A stretch of 64,000 bases of DNA, taken from positions 7,316,001 to 7,380,000 of the forward strand of contig NC_079241.1 in the NCBI RefSeq assembly GCF_028009165.1, in the 5' to 3' direction. Numbering within the stretch: the stretch's first letter is position 1; each line of letters opens with the position of its first letter. The stretch comes from Akanthomyces muscarius (taxonomy: Eukaryota > Ascomycota > Sordariomycetes > Hypocreales > Cordycipitaceae). Of the stretch, positions 1 to 11,400 are shown piece by piece. The translations under genes were made by a program, and so were the position numbers. The notes under the pieces were generated by a model, which saw only the letters and a list, made by a program, of their open reading frames with translations, searched no databases and was not told the origin of the DNA.

Positions 1-627
1 TGGAAGGATTTTTTTAGCCATGCAGTCCTTTAACCTCAAGTACAGCGCCTGAGCAAGGTAGTGGAAGTTGTTTGCCAGAAATCTCGGCATCTTTAACTCT
101 GTTTGAAGCTAACATCTCCATGAGCACAAATACTTGCGATCTCGCCCCAGCGTAGCACTGACCACTGCTGGGCTCACACATACAACAACCAGCGGTCCCT
201 TGATACAAGCTAGCCGAGGGGGGCCCAGACTGCCGGATGTCAAGTGAGCCGGCACCTGTAAACAATACCATAAGTACGGATTTGTAGGGCCGTTTTGCGA
301 CGCTAACGCGCGGTAAGTGGATGCTTTTCCAGATTGTGACCAGGTGGGAGGTTTCTCCCGGTCCCATCTCATTACAGTTCGTGCAGCGAAGATCTCTTCA
401 AGATGACGAGTCCCATGACAGCTATCACGATTTACTTTAAGTACCAAGCCATGCCTCACATCAAACGAGAAAGGGACCATATTTGATCGGGCTCCATCGA
501 TTCTTCAATCTACTTGATCTTCAATCTTCTTGATCGCCTAGTCGTATCCGGCTTCCCTGCGGTCTCTTAGCCACTTACACGTCAAGCACTCCCTACCCAG
601 CAATTCAGCCACATATCTGCCACCAAC
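1..627. other. Intergenic/promoter region, no gene supported
   Basis: Only short overlapping open frames without family resemblance are present. The stretch next to 628 is a pyrimidine-rich leader and probably carries the promoter of the AflR-like regulator. Nothing else is recognisable. Confidence 0.4.
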
Positions 628-1821
628 ATGGGACCGAGCCGTGAAGCTTGCGACCGCTGCCATGCGATGAAAACCAGATGTGTTCGGTCACCCCGATCAC
701 AAGTCTGCGTCCGCTGCAACCGCCTCGGCTTTTCATGCCACTATAGCCCTCCAGGCCGCACCGGGCGGCCCGCTGGCAGTAAACAGAAAACCGGTACCAA
801 CCGCACCAAGCCTTCTCCCCGATCATCATATCAAAAGCCAGCGCAGTGCAACACAACATCGCCTTGCATCGAACAAGAAACTTTTGGTTCTATTCTAGGC
901 CAAATTTCCCCAGCCCTGACCGCCGATGAGCCTACAAACTCGCGGCTTCCTATCAGCTTTTCGCAGCTTGAATTGTTCGGCTCGGAGAGCTCTTTTGGTG
1001 ATGGCACAAACTCGTTGTTCTTCATGGACGATTTGTTTCAAGACGTCATGAACAGCAACATGGCCAATACTGCATCAAATATTTGTACAGCACCGCCCTC
1101 TACAGTGTCCCAGGAGCCCATGGAGCAATCGTTCATCGACTCTGCTCCGTCGTCAAGACACAGTTCTGCAGTTTCTGCGGAACAGGCGGAGTATGTGCTT
1201 TTAGATGCACAAGGGCAGCTGTTACACCTTGTGCGAGCTCTTTCTCAGTGTTCAAGTTTCCCACAAGATCTGGAGGAAATATACCGCATCACCGACACTT
1301 TTGTCAAGGTAGTGGATGATATTGCCACAGGTTTGGATGCATCTTCTGCACGAAGATCATGGTGCGGTGGCTCGATTATGCACATGCTACTTTCGAGTTG
1401 CTATATGAGTCTCATTCAGGCGTTCGAATGCCTGGTCGGCCTCCTGAGACGCGAGCTAGGCCTCACGGACGACGGCTTCGAGCCAACCCTCGACATAAAT
1501 TTGGCCCAGACGCAGATGGGCATCCCCACAACGGCAAGCAATGTGCCGTACATCAGTGCGGACAATGTGCGCTTGGCGATGCCCCATCGCGCTGTGGCGG
1601 AGATCAATTTTCACCTAGTGGGTCAGGCGGTCCAGCATCTCAAAGCCTCCATCTCTCGCTGCGCGGCCAAGGTTCAGACGGGGCTAGACATGGAGAGCGA
1701 GCAGTCGTTACATGCTCTGGCTAGCTCAAGCTCAATTCGCGCCTTTACAAAGCTGGCCATGAATGAGTTGGAGCAACGAGAAAAAAGCTTGCTTACGGGT
1801 TTGCAGATGCCCACATTGTGA
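628..1821 (+). CDS. AflR-like Zn(II)2Cys6 transcription factor
   Basis: This is an intronless 397-aa protein. The N-terminus carries a complete binuclear zinc cluster with cysteines at about residues 8, 11, 18, 27, 30 and 37 (CX2CX6CX8CX2CX6C), followed by the basic linker GRTGRPAGSK. Both are typical of AflR-type regulators of fungal secondary-metabolite clusters. The C-terminal half (from about residue 190, LLDAQGQLLHLVRALSQC, to AFTKLAMNELEQREKSLL) resembles the AflR regulatory domain. The ATG at 628 is the first in frame and lies seven codons before the first cysteine. It probably acts in the nucleus as a pathway-specific activator. No polyketide or peptide synthase lies within the window, so any target cluster would be to the left or elsewhere. 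The family is clear, the target unknown. Confidence 0.85.
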   Translation: MGPSREACDRCHAMKTRCVRSPRSQVCVRCNRLGFSCHYSPPGRTGRPAGSKQKTGTNRTKPSPRSSYQKPAQCNTTSPCIEQETFGSILGQISPALTADEPTNSRLPISFSQLELFGSESSFGDGTNSLFFMDDLFQDVMNSNMANTASNICTAPPSTVSQEPMEQSFIDSAPSSRHSSAVSAEQAEYVLLDAQGQLLHLVRALSQCSSFPQDLEEIYRITDTFVKVVDDIATGLDASSARRSWCGGSIMHMLLSSCYMSLIQAFECLVGLLRRELGLTDDGFEPTLDINLAQTQMGIPTTASNVPYISADNVRLAMPHRAVAEINFHLVGQAVQHLKASISRCAAKVQTGLDMESEQSLHALASSSSIRAFTKLAMNELEQREKSLLTGLQMPTL

Positions 1822-2121
1822 CAATAGCCGGCAGAGAACGATGCGTGGATGGGCATACAGGAAAGTGCGATTGGATATATGAGCGATGTATAAATAGAAA
1901 GCCCTTGTTTTTACCTGAACATTTTATCAAGCACAGTGGATATGCTGACAGTGGATAAAGTATGATCTAACCTTAGTTAGCGAGGAGTGACCGCTACTAC
2001 TAGCAAACCTCAACTACGGAGTGCGCGTGGCTGTACTAACATCAATTATGGCTCTATCTCGATAAAAATGGTCGAATTAGGATAGTGGCTATTGGAACTA
2101 CAGGGATAAACGAACTCGCCA
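1822..2121. other. 3' flank of the regulator up to the transposon
   Basis: AT-rich non-coding sequence between the regulator stop codon and the left terminal inverted repeat of the piggyBac-like element. No gene is supported. Confidence 0.4.
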
Positions 2122-2158
2122 ATCCCTTTGGCAGTGCGAAGGCAGCACCTAGGTCACT
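2122..2158 (+). repeat. Left terminal inverted repeat (37 bp)
   Basis: Exact reverse complement of 4173-4209. The core is CCCTTTGGCAGTGCGAAGGC. It stayed GC-rich and identical to its partner while the interior decayed. Confidence 0.88.
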
Positions 2159-2301
2159 AGACCCACTCCTGACACGGTACTTGCGAGGTACGTAACCAGC
2201 CTTAACAATATAACGCCTTTTGGTGGCTTTCCCGTATAAAATCATTATTAAAAAGAATAATAGCTGGTAGCTAGAGCTAATTCCTCCTTTATTCTGGCGA
2301 T

Positions 2302-4020
2302 ATGGAGCTTTTTGTCCGGTTAGATGAGGCACAGGAAGAGCAACTAGCTGATAGCACCTACCGGCTAGACAAGCCGCTAGTGGCTGAGTTAGGGGCACAC
2401 TTTAAGCCACTTCGCGTGCCTAATTGCGAACCACGAATTCCCTATTAAGCCCTGTCACCTTTATTACTTTTCTAGGAATTTATGAGCGAATCGCTTATAG
2501 ATTCCTAGGTTAGGTACACGAATAAGGGGCAGCGGCGGGGGCCAGCCGGGCCAGCGAAAGAGAACGCCCGTATTAATAAGTGGTACCTAACTATACGCGC
2601 TAAAGTCTATCTATAGCTAGTATATATAATTTATATGTTAATATATATAGAAAGTGTACTAGAAGATTATTAGAAGGCTTATTCTCTAGTAACGCACTAT
2701 CTAATACACCTAATTACATAGTATTTAACGTATAATCGCTTTTATCTCCTCTATTATTAACTTCGAATCTATAATGAGGAAGAACTAGCTCTTCCTTACC
2801 CGTTCTCTATTGCTAATAAGTGGTTAAAGTAGCTATAGGAAGCCTCTTTACGCCTCTATAAACTAGGCTCTAATATAGCTATTAATAAGTGTATTATACA
2901 GTATACTAGCCGCTTAAAATAGAAGGTTACGATACTAATAAAGCTGACTTTAACTGGCTTTAAGATCTGGGTTATCGCTAAAGCTAGGTTTTTTCTTAGT
3001 TAGCTGTGGTATAGCCTAAAAGACTCCTTCGACTATCTTAAAGGTTAGGAGCCTAAAGTAAAGAGGGAATAACACAGGGCTGTTAAAGCTTTTATTTAAA
3101 TCAACCTAATATAAGCTGTCGTTATTTCCCTAGTTAAAACACTACTAACTTTAATATACCACGTCTTCCTAGATAACCTCTTCTCTTCTCTAAGCCTCTT
3201 CCTTACTCTCTAGTAGTAGAATATTAGTGTTATAGGTACTGCCTATATAAATTATGGCTTCTATTAGGGCTTTATTAGGGCTAAGAAAGACGATATAAGA
3301 GGCCGTAACCTATAGCTACATAATAAGATTAAAGCTATACTAATACTAGATAACTAGGTATAAAAGTGTCTACTTTATTAGGAATTTACTAATAAACTTA
3401 TTATAGGTTAACCAGCTAGCGTAAAAAGATAACACGCTTATATTAATATTAACTACTATTTTTACTAGTAATGAATTTAAAAGCTGTATATAGCGCTAGC
3501 CGACTATAAAGTAACTATAAGTACGGCCGATATAGCGAATATTTAGTGACGAGTCGGTTAAAACGCTTACTGTGCTGTCTTTTAGAGCCGCCTATAATGA
3601 TTATATAGGCGCTATTAATATTAGTGATTAACTAAAGGCCTCGTCTAGTTAGGACTACCACGCCTGCCGCGGAAATTAGCATATAATCGCATAGAGCTTC
3701 CTTCTTGAGACTGCTCTTATTAATAGCTTCCTTATATAACAGAATGTGACGAATTTTACGCCTTTTACGAGCCAGAATTTATAGCGTTAACACCTTATTA
3801 ATGCCCTTATAAGCTAGTATAGTCGCTATAGAGCTAGCTATAAAAGATATCGCTCTAGCGATAAGGAAACGCCTATATTATAGTATAATCGTGTCTAGAA
3901 TAAGTATGCCTTAGTGTGCCTTACTTATAAAGGTACTTCCTATTATTAAGTGCGTAGTTAAAGCAGTTAAAAGCGTTAAAAACGGTCTGCACTAGCACTA
4001 ATAAGCGGCAACTAGCAGCC
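2302..4020 (+). pseudogene. Decayed piggyBac-type transposase (DDE_Tnp_1_7)
   Basis: From an ATG at 2302 one frame can be followed to about 3480 despite many stops, with no frameshift needed. It shows family blocks in order: SNIAINKCIIQYTSR (2872-2916; the family has AIDE), LTLTGFKIWVIA (about 2950), YHVFLDNLFSS (second catalytic Asp at 3172-3174), then a GTAYINYGF block. Further on, at about 3585-3625, AAYNDYIGAINISD matches the region of the third Asp (family pattern AVDIGDQLR). The first catalytic Asp is now Asn (AAT, 2884-2886) and the following Glu is Lys, both G-to-A. Family assignment is from remembered motifs; the alignment itself was not run. Confidence 0.8.
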
Positions 4021-4172
4021 TCTAAAGGTGCCGAAGAGTCGCTATAGATGTTAGGAATGTGATGTAGCTCTTTGTAACTCGGATAAATGCTAGTACTTCT
4101 ATTATAGTACGTCTGCCTAGTAATATTAAGTACCTTTTTTAGCGCTTGTTTTGATTGGCTACGAACCCTGCA

Positions 4173-4209
4173 AGTGACCTAGGTGCTGCCTTCGCACTGC
4201 CAAAGGGAT
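4173..4209 (-). repeat. Right terminal inverted repeat (37 bp)
   Basis: Exact reverse complement of 2122-2158 and the right boundary of the piggyBac-like element. Confidence 0.88.
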
Positions 4210-5781
4210 ACAGGCCAGCATGTCCAAGGTGCCAAGTTACACTGCATGCCCACTTGGACTGCCGGGCTTTCTAAAATAGCGATCGTATTGCGAATCCGCA
4301 GCCAATCATACGGCAGCAGCGGCTGCACGTAGACCAGCTTTCTGGCATTGCCAAACACGACACTGTCATGGACGAATGCAGAACTGGAACTGGCTTGTCC
4401 CCGACAGTGGCGGTACAACTCATCCGTCAACCCGAGGAAAGGCTGGACAAGGGTAGTTTGGGCAAATGGTCCTCCTTCATGCGACTGGCGTACACACCCT
4501 CCACTTCCCGGCTGGCACGGCCCAATTCCCTGTTTTGCGGCTCGTGCAGGCGCAACGCTTGGTGCCTCAGCTCGCCTGTGGCGCTGACCGATGTCCTTCC
4601 TCATTGGGGGCCATCTAGCCGACGGCGCCGTGCCGCAAAACACTATTTAACCACCTCTAGTTGATGTATTGCGTGTGAGACAGTATTGCGCCAATGACCC
4701 TGTAACATTACGTGCTGATGCAAATATGCCTGCAAGAGTAGATTAGGTTGGCGGGTTGACGGTTTTCGGAATATAATCCCCGTCGAGGTTGGGGACCTAT
4801 ACTCTAACTTGCTGGAGAAGAACGGGGCCGAGACCAGGCTGTGATTGAATCGTCCCTGGCCAGACAGGAAAACTGGGACGGGCTTCGGGAAGCGGTCAAT
4901 GCTCGCTCTGTTCTCATTTGAGCAAAGCTCCGGGCTGGTGAAATGCGCCCGAGTTTCTATTCACGGTTGCTCCCAAAGTCATTAAAGTCACAATACTGCA
5001 GTTGGCCCTCATCATCTTTTTGTCGCAGCTTTGGATCATCGGTGTAAAGCACACTCGGCCAACGTCGCCCACCCAGTCTTAGACAGGTTGTCGCTGCGTC
5101 GCGGGTAAGCCGGCTCGGCCGGAGAATACATCGTCAAAAAATCTTTTTACCGGGGAAGCTTATTTCAGGTAGACCGATTCCGGTGTTTTTCTTCTCTCTT
5201 CAATAAATTATGATTGTCTCGGCACTGCTTGTACTCTTATTAGTGAAACTCCGCCCGTCACTAAGTTCTGCCAGGCGGATTGAGAAAAGATAAAGGCAAG
5301 GCGCGGGGGTACTAGCCAGGCTCGCGAGAATAAATACAGAATCTTTTTTATACAACAGTCTTATTCGACGGCCCGCGATAGGCCAAACTTAACTCTAGTC
5401 AGGCTCCGTGGGCGGCTTCTCCACCCCGCCACGCTGCATTTCGACGCAGTGGATTACGGTCAAACTCTGGGACACCTCAAAGCCGTCTTAGGCAACGCAC
5501 TGATTTCGTGCTTTGCATTTATTCTAGAGACTAAGCGGTTCTGTGCTGTGGGTGATAACACCACCCGGCAAAGCCGGCCTCCGCCTGTTCTCTCAACCCA
5601 CGACTTCGTGTTCATGAATCACTGTGGCTCTTCATTACATTCCACAGGCAATCTTTCCTCTGGGATCATCATGGTGTTGTTACTGGAAGTCGGATGGGAA
5701 AACAGAAAGGTTGTAGTGGCGTGCAAACCCTTGGCAGCCTCTGTGCCCCTCTGATTTACCAAATCCACATAATTCTATGCA
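4210..5781. other. Gene-poor interval
   Basis: Directly right of the transposon, about 450 bp are GC-richer and hold open frames on both strands (4179-4643 minus, 4368-4664 plus), neither of which I can assign to a family. The rest, to 5781, has no supported gene. Confidence 0.4.
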
Positions 5782-7774
5782 TTACACTGGTCCCGAATTG
5801 ACGCTGCCATCTTTCTTTCTTCTCAATACATGCCCCCCTCTCGCACCTGTAAGTTTACCCGCGTCAACCGCAACAACACCATTTACCAGCACAAATTCGA
5901 TGCCTTTACTCGTGAGCTTCGGCTGCTCAAAGGTGGCCATGTCCTGAATCGTCTCCGGATCAAACAGAACCAAGTCTGCCGCCGATCCGACGCCAATATG
6001 GCCGCGAAAAGGATATACATTGAGACGCTTGGCTGGGCGTGACGTCAAGTGTGCCATCATTTGTGGAACAGTAAGCATGCTCAGATCGCGAGCATAGTGG
6101 CCTGTTGAGGAACAAGTCAGTACGTGATCTCGGGTAGCAAAGCTTGTATAATAACTTACCCAGATATCGTGTGAATGTGCCATAGGCACGGGGATGCAAG
6201 GTTTCTCCATGGAGAATCGCATCGCTTCCACTCATATGTTTCTTATGCTTCATGATGAGACGTACGTTCTCTTCGTCGCCGATATGCATCAAGCAGCTCG
6301 TCGCGAGTCTATCCTTCAGAAGAATATCGTAGAAAACTTCAATGGCCGGCTTGCCTAGAGATCGGGCAACTTCTGCGACTCTTCTTCCCGCATATCCAGC
6401 CAAAGCCTCGTGTGCCGTACTTCCAATCTAGCCGGTCTTGCATGAGTAAATAGATACAATAACGGACGAAGATCAGAAAACACATACCTGAATTTCGTCC
6501 CAATTCGTCGGGATACCATGGCCACCATCGCATCCAGTGACTTCAATAGCTACCTGAATCTTGTCACGCATCTCAGCATTGTCCAACCTCTTGAGCGTCT
6601 CATCAGGGCCACCCGCCGACGCCCAACTTGGGAGGAGCGCGGCCAGTGTCGTACATCCTGGCAAGTAGGGATAGGTATCAAGGGTCACGTCAATGCCACA
6701 GCTAAGAGCCTCGTCGACCATCTGCAGTAGCTCCGGGGCTCGACCCTTGTTTTCAGAAAAGTTCATGGTCGCATGTGTCAAATCTAGCCGGCGCGGAGTC
6801 AGTGGGAGCGATGCCGCGTCAAAAGTTGGGGTTCCAAGTGACTCACGGATTGGACAGCCGGTATTCTTGCCAAGACCAATCATCTCGTCGTAGCTTTCGA
6901 GAGCTTTGAACCCGTAACTTCGATGGTGTGGCGCATAGTAGGTTCCGGGATACTCGTCCGCCATGGCCTTGCAGAGGATAGCGAGCTCCGAGGTCGAGGC
7001 ATACATACCGGGCGTATAAGTCAGGCCGCTACCATTACAAACATTAGTGATTCGCGCGGCATCTATCAACTTACCAATACTTACCTGGACATTCCAACCG
7101 CTCCGTGATCAATTGCTTCTCGCAATAGCCTGACTTGATCCTCTATCTCCGTCGGGCTGGCGGGGGTGTCGTTGGGTCCGCACGCCAAGAGACGAAGGTT
7201 GCCTTGCGGCACCAACATTGCAACATTTGTCGCAGTTTTATTCCGCTCCAAACAGTCAAGGTAGTCGCCCACTGTCTGCCAGTCAAAGATTCCGGTCTTT
7301 TGATGTTTGGTCTGGCACTCCTGGTCAGAGGGGTTGCCATTCCAGCCAGCTATTTGGTTACGAATGGCCCGCAGCTGCTCTTTAGTGCGTATGGGGGCAT
7401 ACGAAATCCCATCTTGGCCAACAACCTCGGTCTGCGTCATGAACTTAGCATACAAGCCTCACAGCTTTCCCAAAGGCGACCTCATGTTTCGGCCATAAGA
7501 CATCCATCTCACTTACTGTGCAGCCTTGTGAAATTTTGGCCTCGTGCATTGGACTCGTAATGAGATACAAATCCGAATGCGCGTGCATGTCAATAAATCC
7601 TGGTGACAAGTAGCGGCCGTGGGCATCAATGCGCCGGGCCGTCGTGGACTCTATTGTGCCGGGGGCGCCGATCTGCGCAACAAGGCCGTCTTTGACCAGA
7701 ACATCTGCGACGAAGGGTTTCGCGTCCTCTTCACCAGTAATTACAGTGGCAGAAACGAATATGATAGACTCCAT
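5782..7774 (-). CDS. N-acyl-D-amino-acid deacylase (amidohydrolase)
   Basis: Five exons (7774-7517, 7431-7085, 7028-6488, 6427-6160, 6101-5782) join in frame to 577 aa. The introns are 56-85 bp with GTAAGT/GTATGT donors. The product has the D-aminoacylase layout: a short N-terminal beta domain, the metal-binding motif FIDMHAHSD, then GCTTEVVGQDGISYAP across the first splice, SSGLTYTPGMYAS, the DLTHATMNF block, YAPHHRSYG, and a C-terminal GSAADLVLFDP strand common to amidohydrolases. Such enzymes hydrolyse N-acyl-D-amino acids with one or two zinc ions. The position that is Cys in bacterial D-aminoacylase (GNCG) is Asp here (GQDG). I chose the ATG at 7774 because the family starts a few residues before the first strand; an upstream in-frame ATG at 7849 would add 25 residues. 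Probably cytosolic: no signal peptide is visible. Confidence 0.88.
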
Positions 7775-8442
7775 GGTTATCTTCGATAGACTGAGAGCAA
7801 CTGTAGATTTTGTGGCATTTGAATTGACAAGTTCAAGTTCAACCCCCAACTGTCGAGGACACCAGAACTCCTCTTCTTGCCCTCACGGTGGGGGTCAGGC
7901 GTGGGGTGTGGGGGCGTGGTGGTGTGCCGGGGAAGACCGTCGTTGTACCCTATACGAGCTCTAGACAGCGGTCATCGACAACTGTGATGGAGCCTTAAGC
8001 TTCCACGAGAAATGAGCTACGTGGGAAATTAGAAATCATCGGATGGTCCGCGAGGTTTGGGTTTTTGATTAGCTTATGGTGAGTTGGGAGCGATAGGGCG
8101 ACGTCCCGCGTTCGACATAATCTGGCGGCAAAACAGCATCGAATGTCACAGTGAGTATCCAAATATGTACATTCGTTTTAATACATCAATTGTAAAACAC
8201 TGATCAAGCTATTCGTAGCGCGGCGCCAAACTACCAACAGGGAGCATGAGAAATAAGAAAACAAAACTTCGAAACCGACAAGAAAAGATGTCCGCGCAGC
8301 CTCGCGCATTCAAGCGCTGGTATAGCGAGTGCCCCAACCCCTTTTCGTTCAATATATATACCAGGCAGCGCTCGTGGGTCACAACCCGCGTAGCTGACAT
8401 CACAAGTATACCGCGTTCCACAAATAGTCTAACCAAGAACGC
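7775..8442. other. Intergenic: TOR 3' flank and deacylase promoter
   Basis: No gene is seen. Both flanking genes are on the minus strand, so this holds the TOR 3' untranslated region and the deacylase promoter. Confidence 0.45.
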
Positions 8443-11400
8443 CTACCAGAAGCTGCACCATCCGATGTAATGCTGGCAGAGATTTTCCAGCTTCGTCGCT
8501 TCAATGATGAGCTTGTTGACCTGGTTCACAACATCAAGCTCCTCATTCTCCTTGAAGTCGCGCCCGTTCAGCTTCTGTACGACGCGGTCCAGAACCTCAA
8601 CAGCTCTCGCATTCTGCGTCTCCGTATCCTGCGCGCCATTAGCGCCTTCGGGTTCGACGCCGCTATTTGTTCTGGCTCTAGGGCGGGTTATCATCGCGCT
8701 GACGGGATCGCCGTTGGCCAAGAGCTCTGATGGTGCAATATCGGCCTCCAGGATGGACGGCCTGCGTGCTCTACCGCCGCCATTCATACCAATAAGAGCA
8801 GCCTCCCGGTCGGAACGGAAGTTTGGTCCCGCAGGCGAGGCTGTGTTCGTCAGACGCCAAGTGAGCAGAGGATCGTGAATGAACTGTAGTGAGGTTAGTT
8901 ACATGAGGTAGTTAGCATGCTGATAAGAGTACTTACAGCTTCCAGGACTGCCATCACGCTCTCCTTGTTGTCTCTGAGAATCCGCATGACGTGCTCGCAT
9001 GTAATTCTGAAGCTTCCTTCAATATTGCTGACTTCCATTGCGTATGTGAGCATGCGCGTCAAGCGGAATGGAACGCGCTCTGGATACTTCTCGCGCTTCA
9101 TGGCGACCTCAAAACAGTCACCAAAATCGATGTGGAAGATGTGTCCGTTAAGGCGATCAAGCATTAGGTTAGACGGGTGACGATCACCCAGACCCAGAAT
9201 ATAGCCGACCATAGACATGACACCTAGAGATCTGGTGTAGTTGGTGCGGCGCTCAAGCCAAGCTTCCGAGGATTTGGATTTGAGCCACAGAACACGGTAG
9301 AGATCCTGGCCAGTGGTATTGTCCAAAGCATAGCCAAAGACCTCCACCTTTTGCATGAGTGTGAGGTTGTCGTAGTCAGGAGCCATCTGCAGCATGATGC
9401 GGTGCTCAATGTTGAGAAGGATCTTGCGGCTCTCACGGTACTCTCGAATGAGGACATGAAGCGTATCAGTATTGGACCTCCATCCAATAAGGCCCGAGCT
9501 CTGTGACAGAGGAATTGCTGGGAAGCGCAGAATGGTGAGATGGCGCTTGTAGCACTCCGAGTCGCTGGCTAGAAGAGTGTTACAAAGACCGAACAGCTGC
9601 ATGACACGTTCGTCTTGCCGGATATCCTCGTGCCCCTTGAGAAGGAAGGGGTACGCGTTTCCGTCTGTGCCACTGGCAGTAATTTTGCGAGGACGCTGTT
9701 TTGAGTTGATGACCGTCAAAGTTGGCTCGAAAGACTGGATTCTTACAGGAGGCTGCCCACTCCGATAGGTTCCTGGGATGGCCAAGTCAAGGTTCTTGAC
9801 GTTTAGCAGCTTGGGTGAGCAATAGGTTAGATCAAGGGTTGTGACCTGTGGTAGCTGTCGAGAAATTCGGCGGAAAACCTGGTAGTAAAGGTCCCAAGCC
9901 TGATTTAGGTCATTAAGATCGTGACTAGTCTCGTACTGATGGCACCATTCTCGTGCTTCTCTCAGATCACGACCGAATGCCTGGGCAAATGAGATTTCGC
10001 GAAGTGTCTCCGGTCCACGCTCCAGCAAGCTGTGAAGCGGCTCAAGGGTCTGAAACATGCCTTCGATATTCTGATCACCAAAGTATAGTCTAGAAGCTTC
10101 TTCCAAGCCCTCATGCCATTGTTCATGCCACAAAACCGCGACACGAATGAGTTCATGGCTAACAAGATCGGCCTGGGCCACCAGGTTGGCGCTGTGCTGA
10201 CGCATGCTGTCCATAATCTGCGCGGCAGACCGTGATCTGCGGGTGCTCTGGACAGACTTCATAGCGACCGTGAGAGGATAGACCAGCGCTTGAGGGTGCG
10301 CTCGACCAACGTCAGCGAGCAGGTTGTGCACTGACTGCTGTACTCGCATATTGGGCTGATTGATACGTGCAATTAGCTGAGGGAGAACCTCTAGCCAGGT
10401 ATCAACACTGACGTTCGCAAAACCTTCTGTGACAGCTGAATGGACATCGGCGTGGCCTCCATGTGTGAACCAGAGCGTCAAAAGACGCAGAGTATCTTGA
10501 AGCGAACTACCAGCTGAGAGCGCAATTGACTTGAAGAACCCCTGAATGGCGGGAACGACGTGCTGGACAATACTGGCGGCATCCGCTCGGTTGGTGTCGC
10601 CCTCGGTGCGGGCCGTGAGGGTCTGGACAATTTCAAAGTTTGCGAGGGCCCAGGCGTGCCATGCTTTGTACCAGCGTGGGTTATACCTTGTAGCTTGGGA
10701 GTAGGAGGTGAGAATCTCTTCGACATTGTCCCGCTGCCAATTGTCCTTGTTGAGCGCGATGAGCCATTCACCCTGGCGTAGGTAGCACTTCGCTAGCAGC
10801 ACGGTCTGTTCCACGAGTGCACGTTGAGTCTGCGGTGTGATGATGGACGAGTCGACCTGGTTCTGGAAAGCATAGTCGGCAGTCGTAAGCTCAGTGCCAG
10901 ACTGAGACGAGAGATGCATCTTGGTCATATCAAATCGATGAGCAGTTTCGTTGGTGAATCTCTGCAAACAGTATAGAGTGCGCTCCGAAATGTTGCGCTG
11001 TGTCCGACTACTAGTTTGCTGGCCAGTCTCCCACTGGAACTTGAGCATAGCGTATATGACCTGCGCCGGAACATTCTTGGGTAACGATGAGCCTTCTTTC
11101 CAGAACGGGATCATGTTTTCGAGTGGCGCTTCAGTCCCAATGAGCTGCTTGAGCGATTTCTCTGCCAGACCCATGCGACCAGACTTGCGGCACAAGTTGG
11201 CAAATTTGATCCACATACGCATGTTTTCTGCTGGCTGAATGACCAAGGCACGAAGTCTCAGTACACGGTGCCAGAGATCGACATTGCGCTGGCAGCCCTC
11301 GAGACGCGTCTCCCAGGTCTTTCGCATAGTCGCGCGCTTTTTCTCGTCGCATTGTTTGTATACAATCAGTTCCTCCAACTCGGCAAGCATCTGAACGCGG

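Larger units (their letters stand above)
2122..4209 (+). mobile_element. RIP-eroded piggyBac-like DNA transposon
   Basis: A 2.09-kb element bounded by perfect 37-bp inverted repeats (2122-2158 and 4173-4209). The repeats start ATCCC/GGGAT at the outer edges, in keeping with the CCC...GGG ends of piggyBac elements. The interior is very AT-rich and holds a decayed transposase reading frame. No TTAA duplication, the usual piggyBac target site, flanks the repeats: the left flank ends CCAAT and the right flank begins ATACA. Many stop codons, GAT-to-AAT and GAG-to-AAG changes and the abundance of TA dinucleotides fit repeat-induced point mutation. The element is non-autonomous now. Confidence 0.82.
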
